The translations under genes were made by a program, and so were the position numbers. From positions 29,855-93,854 of the forward strand of contig CALZZE010000009.1 of NCBI GenBank assembly GCA_945830575.1: a stretch of 64,000 bases of DNA, in the 5' to 3' direction. A model generated the notes under the pieces. The model had not been told where the DNA came from. It was given only the letters and a program-made list of their open reading frames with translations, and did not search any database. The first letter of the stretch is position 1. Every line of letters starts with the position of its first letter. Positions 60,679 to 64,000 of this stretch are shown here, piece after piece. Source of the stretch: an uncultured Subdoligranulum sp. Lineage in GTDB: Bacteria; Bacillota; Clostridia; Oscillospirales; Ruminococcaceae.

Positions 60679-61584
60679 TTAGTTCTGGGCGGCGGCCACC
60701 ACGGCGGCCAGCGCGATGGAATACACCTTGGTCTGGAAGGAATCGCTGCGGCTGGTGAGGATGGCGGGCACGCGGGTGCCGGTCAGGATGCAGCCGTTCT
60801 TGCAGTCGGCGGTGTGGACCAGCGTCTTGTACACCAGATTGCCGGCCTGAATGTCGGGGAACAGCAGAATATCGGCATGCCCGGCGGCGGGGCGGTCCTG
60901 CGCGCCCTTGTGATGGGCGGCCTCCGGGTCGATGGCGATGTCCATGGACAGCGGGCCGTCCACCACGCAGCCGGTGAGCTTGCCTTCCTCGTTCATTTTG
61001 CGCAGCTCGTCCGCCTCCACGGTGCAGGGCATCTTGGGGTTGACCACCTCCACTGCCGCCAGCGGGGCCACCTTGGGGCAGGCAACGCCGCAGGCGTGGG
61101 CTACCTCCACGGTGTTCTCGATGATGTGGACTTTGTCCTCCAGCGTGGGATAGGTCATAAACGCCACGTCGGTGAGGAACAGCAGCTGCTCGATGCCCTT
61201 GACCTCGAACACCGCCACATGGGACAGCGTCTTGCCGGTGCGCAGGCCCACTTCCTTGTCCAGAACGCTTTTCAGGAAGGTCTTGGTGTCCAGCAGGCCC
61301 TTCATGTACATGCTGGCCACGCCGTCATGGGCCAGCTTGACCGCCTTGAGGGAGGCGGCCACCTTGTCCGGCTCGTTGATGATCTCGTAGTCCGACAGGT
61401 CGATGTTCAGCTCAGCGGCGATGGCGCGGATCTTTTCCTCGTCGCCCACCAGAATGGCGTCGGCGATGCCCTGCTTGTGGGCGGCGTCCACCGCCTCCAG
61501 AACGGCGTCGTCCTCGGCGGCGGCCACGGCCAGCTTCTGGCGTCCCAGAGATTTTACCTTAGAAATCAAATCGTCAAAGTTCAT
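60679..61584 (-). CDS. ptb: Phosphate butyryltransferase
   Basis: 301 residues of the phosphate acyltransferase family. MNFDDLISKVKSLGRQKLAVAAAEDDAVLEAVDAAHKQGIADAILVG is the family start; VDGPLSMDIAIDPEAA near 206-221 and LLFPDIQAGNLVYKTLVH near 238-255 are signatures. Converts butyryl-CoA and phosphate to butyryl phosphate. The ATG at 61584 follows CGAGGTG; a longer in-frame extension to 61914 lies across the promoter and is rejected. Confidence 0.97.
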   Translation of the reverse strand: MNFDDLISKVKSLGRQKLAVAAAEDDAVLEAVDAAHKQGIADAILVGDEEKIRAIAAELNIDLSDYEIINEPDKVAASLKAVKLAHDGVASMYMKGLLDTKTFLKSVLDKEVGLRTGKTLSHVAVFEVKGIEQLLFLTDVAFMTYPTLEDKVHIIENTVEVAHACGVACPKVAPLAAVEVVNPKMPCTVEADELRKMNEEGKLTGCVVDGPLSMDIAIDPEAAHHKGAQDRPAAGHADILLFPDIQAGNLVYKTLVHTADCKNGCILTGTRVPAILTSRSDSFQTKVYSIALAAVVAAAQN

Positions 61585-61641
61585 AGTCAGCACCTCGTTC
61601 TTGTTCAAACGGGCGGGGGAATGCGCCGCCCTCTTGTTAAA

Positions 61642-61670
61642 ATAATAACACTTGCCCCGCCCAAGGTCAA
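61642..61670 (-). promoter_or_regulatory. Promoter of ptb-buk
   Basis: On the minus strand TTGACC (61665-61670), a 17-base spacer, TATTAT (61642-61647). Confidence 0.85.
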
Positions 61671-61784
61671 TAGAAAGTTGACGCATGCGGCACAAAAAGC
61701 CGGAAAAAGGAGAAGATGAGTCATCTTTGTGGACCATGACAAAAGGGAATGGCAGGATTCGGCAAATTTTTAACAATTTAGGGA

Positions 61785-61813
61785 TTGACAAAAAATAAAC
61801 AGGATGGTAAGCT
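61785..61813 (+). promoter_or_regulatory. Candidate promoter of coaD
   Basis: TTGACA (61785-61790), a 17-base spacer, TAAGCT (61808-61813); the -10 is weak. Confidence 0.55.
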
Positions 61814-61822
61814 AATAGTAGT

Positions 61823-61849
61823 GGGCAAGGGGATATTGCGCCCTTGCCC
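61823..61849 (+). promoter_or_regulatory. Leader hairpin before coaD
   Basis: gggcaaggg/cccttgccc with a loop of nine, followed by ggtctgtttt. It could be an attenuator or terminator in the ~100-base leader. Confidence 0.45.
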
Positions 61850-61912
61850 GGTCTGTTTTGGGCCGCCGCACGGAACCTGCCGCTCACGCGGCCAACGGAA
61901 GGAACGAACGTC

Positions 61913-62401
61913 ATGCCTATCGCAGTTTACCCCGGCAGCTTTGACCCCGTCACCAAGGGCCATCTGGACATCATCAAGCGGGCTTCCCGCATGTTTGACA
62001 AGCTCATTGTGGCGGTGCTCATCAACTCCGCCAAGCAGCCGCTGTTCACCACCGAAGAACGGGTGGAGATGCTCCGGGAATGCTGCAAGGATATGCCCAA
62101 CGTGGAGGTCAAAAGCTTTGACGGCCTGACGGTGAACTTCGCTAAGGCCAACCACGCCACCGTGATGGTGCGGGGCCTGCGGGCGGTCACGGATTTTGAG
62201 AACGAGATCCAGCTGGCCCAGACCAACCACGCCCTGATGCCCGGCATCGAGACGGTGTTCCTTGCCACCAGCATCAAGTGGAGCTACCTTTCCAGCACGG
62301 TGGTGCGGGAGGCGGCCCACTACGGCCACGATGTTTCCAAGTTCGTCACCCCCAACGTGGAGGCGGCGCTGAAAGAAAAACAGCGGGAGCATCAGGTCTG
62401 A
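61913..62401 (+). CDS. coaD: Phosphopantetheine adenylyltransferase
   Basis: 162 residues, nucleotidylyltransferase fold. GSFDPVTKGHLDIIKRA (8-24) contains the TxGH signature; LRAVTDFENEIQLAQTN near 87-103 and the C-terminal SSTVVREAAHYGHDVS (KMSKS-equivalent) near 129-144. It transfers AMP to 4'-phosphopantetheine, the penultimate step of coenzyme A synthesis. It lies between the butyrate genes and the thiolase. GGAAGGA precedes the ATG. Confidence 0.97.
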   Translation: MPIAVYPGSFDPVTKGHLDIIKRASRMFDKLIVAVLINSAKQPLFTTEERVEMLRECCKDMPNVEVKSFDGLTVNFAKANHATVMVRGLRAVTDFENEIQLAQTNHALMPGIETVFLATSIKWSYLSSTVVREAAHYGHDVSKFVTPNVEAALKEKQREHQV

Positions 62402-62493
62402 CCCCCCTTTTTGGTTTCATGCCGCCCTGCCGCGGCTTGAAGATATTGTAGGCTTTTCGCAAACCAATGCAAACAAATAACAGGAGGCTAACC

Positions 62494-63699
62494 ATGAAGA
62501 AAATCGTTATCGCGTCCGCCTGCCGTACCGCCATCGGCAAGTTCGGCGGCACCCTCAAGGATGTCCCCGCCGCTGATCTGGGCTCCATTGTCATCAAGGA
62601 GGCCATCGCCCGCGCCGGTATCAGCGCCGAGCAGGTGGATCACGTCTACATGGGCTGTGTCATTCAGGCCGGTCAGGGCCAGAACGTGGCCCGTCAGGCT
62701 GCTCTGAAGGCTGGCCTGCCCATCGAGACCCCCGCCGTCACCGTCAACGTGGTGTGCGGCTCCGGTCTGAACTGCGTCAACATGGCGGCTCAGATGATCG
62801 AGGCGGGCGACGCTGACATCGTGGTCGCCGGCGGCATGGAGAACATGGACCTGGCTCCCTTTGCCCTGATGAAGGGCCGTTACGGCTACCGCATGGGCAG
62901 CAATGACAAGCTGGTGGACACCATGGTCAACGACGCGCTGTGGGATGCCTGCGGCAACAACGTGCACATGGGCATCACCGCCGAGAACATCTGCGTGGAC
63001 GAGAAGTACCAGCAGAAGTACGGCTACAGCCCCATCACCCGTGAGATGCTGGACGAGTTCGCCTACAACAGCCAGGTGAAGGCCGACGCCGCCATCAAGG
63101 CCGGAGCGTTCAAGGACGAGATCGTCCCCGTGGTCATCAAGGGCAAGAAGGGCGACACCGTGTTCGACACCGATGAAGGCCCCCGTCTGTCCCCCATGGA
63201 GGTTCTCGGCAAGCTGAAGCCCGCCTTCAAGAAGGACGGCATCGTCACCGCCGCCAACTCCTCCGCCATCAATGACGGCGCTGCCGCGCTGGTCGTCATG
63301 AGCGAGGACAAGGCCAAGGAGCTGGGCATCACCCCGATGGCCACCTGGGTCGCCGGCGCGCTGGCCGGTGTGGAGCCGGAGGTCATGGGCCTTGGCCCCA
63401 TCGCCGCCACCAAGAAGGTCATGGCCAAGACCGGCCTGACTGTGGCGGACATGGACCTCATCGAGGCCAACGAGGCCTTCGCCGCTCAGTCCATCGCCGT
63501 GGGCGAGGCTCTGGGCTTTGACCTGAACAAGCTGAACGTCAACGGCGGCGCCATTGCGCTGGGCCATCCCGTCGGCGCTTCCGGCGCCCGTATCCTCGTC
63601 ACCCTGCTGTACGCCATGAAGGCCCGCGGCGCCCACAAGGGCCTGGCCACCCTGTGCATCGGCGGCGGCATGGGCTGCGCCACCATCGTGGAAATGTAA
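62494..63699 (+). CDS. thlA: Acetyl-CoA acetyltransferase (thiolase)
   Basis: 401 residues. The active-site Cys88 lies in [14 protein letters not shown]; His near 356 in [17 protein letters not shown] and Cys near 386 in [11 protein letters not shown] complete the catalytic set. It condenses two acetyl-CoA to acetoacetyl-CoA, the entry to butyrate formation. AGGAGG lies before the ATG. A crotonase gene follows after 12 bases. Confidence 0.97.
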   Translation: MKKIVIASACRTAIGKFGGTLKDVPAADLGSIVIKEAIARAGISAEQVDHVYMGCVIQAGQGQNVARQAALKAGLPIETPAVTVNVVCGSGLNCVNMAAQMIEAGDADIVVAGGMENMDLAPFALMKGRYGYRMGSNDKLVDTMVNDALWDACGNNVHMGITAENICVDEKYQQKYGYSPITREMLDEFAYNSQVKADAAIKAGAFKDEIVPVVIKGKKGDTVFDTDEGPRLSPMEVLGKLKPAFKKDGIVTAANSSAINDGAAALVVMSEDKAKELGITPMATWVAGALAGVEPEVMGLGPIAATKKVMAKTGLTVADMDLIEANEAFAAQSIAVGEALGFDLNKLNVNGGAIALGHPVGASGARILVTLLYAMKARGAHKGLATLCIGGGMGCATIVEM

Positions 63700-63711
63700 G
63701 AGGTACCGACT

Positions 63712-64000
63712 ATGTCTTTTGTTACTACCGAACTGAAGGGCGCTGTGGCGCTGGTCACCATTGACCGTCCCAAGGCCCTCAACGCCCTCAACCCCGAGGT
63801 GCTGGCCGACCTGAAGGCCGCCTTCGAGGGCATCGACCAGAACGAAGTCCGCTGCGTGGTGCTCACCGGCGCGGGCGACAAGAGCTTTGTGGCGGGCGCC
63901 GACATCGGCTCCATGTCCACCATGACCAAGGCCGAGGGCGAGGCCTTCGGCAAGCTGGGCAACGACATCTTCCTGATGATCGAGAGCTTCCCGCTGCCCG
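63712..64000 (+). CDS. crt: Enoyl-CoA hydratase / crotonase, 3' end outside the window
   Basis: The first 96 codons are visible: MSFVTTELKGAVALVTIDRPKALNALNPEVLADLKAAF, then CVVLTGAGDKSFVAGADIGSM at about 46-66, which is the crotonase oxyanion-hole segment. It dehydrates 3-hydroxybutyryl-CoA to crotonyl-CoA. Following thlA by 12 bases, it should belong to a thl-crt-(hbd, bcd, etf) butyrate operon continuing to the right. Confidence 0.94.
   Translation, partial: MSFVTTELKGAVALVTIDRPKALNALNPEVLADLKAAFEGIDQNEVRCVVLTGAGDKSFVAGADIGSMSTMTKAEGEAFGKLGNDIFLMIESFPLP

Noticed and set aside
61585..61914. 110-codon N-terminal extension of Ptb
   Set aside because: It crosses the ptb promoter and the coaD region and has no family similarity.

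Overview
The window looks like a chromosomal segment of a GC-rich, butyrate-forming Firmicute of the Oscillospiraceae/Ruminococcaceae type (Faecalibacterium, Gemmiger and Subdoligranulum-like gut anaerobes). The support is a Firmicutes-order ribosomal cluster (zinc-type S14, infA-rpmJ-rpsM-rpsK-rpsD-rpoA-rplQ), RqcH, TrmK/Nif3, PepV, a phosphate butyryltransferase-butyrate kinase pair, and thiolase-crotonase at the right edge. This placement is inferred from gene content and not from a marker search.

Layout. 1-6.4 kb is accessory and lower in GC. It holds the end of a tyrosine recombinase, an unknown ORF, a lone half of a type I specificity gene (hsdS), an intact hsdR, an orphan VbhA-type antitoxin, a rhodanese lipoprotein and a secreted hydrolase. 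6.4-8.4 kb holds tRNA-Arg(CCG) with a 42-bp duplicated 5' half (an integration scar), another hydrolase, and two copies of a palindromic MITE-like repeat. 8.4-16.5 kb is a histidine operon, hisZG(fused)-D-C-H-A-F-IE-K, without hisB. 16.5-19.5 kb holds a lipoprotein, an AT-rich VanY-like carboxypeptidase between long inverted repeats, and argF. 19.6-22.3 kb holds a P-loop kinase with an ECF S component and, on the opposite strand, a decarboxylase beta/gamma pair preceded by a yybP-ykoY (Mn2+) riboswitch with its own terminator. 22.3-32.4 kb carries a small sigma factor, a zinc-ribbon protein, a DUF2142 membrane protein, DUF1858-trmK-nif3-rqcH, a TetR-controlled three-gene operon and a lipoprotein.

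32.4-48.5 kb is the S10-spc-alpha supercluster, from a strong promoter and a ~340-nt leader through rplQ and its terminator, with secY, adk, map and infA embedded. 48.7-59.3 kb holds a long PRPP synthetase, murD, an acetyltransferase, a cystathionine-lyase-like enzyme, cutC with a small membrane protein, a LexA-like XRE/S24 repressor, a radical-SAM DNA-repair-type pair and the dipeptidase PepV. 59.3-64 kb holds butyrate kinase and phosphate butyryltransferase (minus strand), coaD, thiolase and a crotonase cut by the window edge.

The most interesting signals are the Mn2+ riboswitch in front of an orphan OadB/gamma pair, three matching 15-bp operators between the XRE/S24 repressor and the divergent membrane protein-cutC pair, the recombinase/half-hsdS restriction locus, the tRNA-Arg scar, the MITE pair whose ends appear to supply expression signals, the inverted-repeat-flanked vanY, and the hisZ-hisG fusion. 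All coordinates, motifs and promoter spacings were read by eye; no database search was run.
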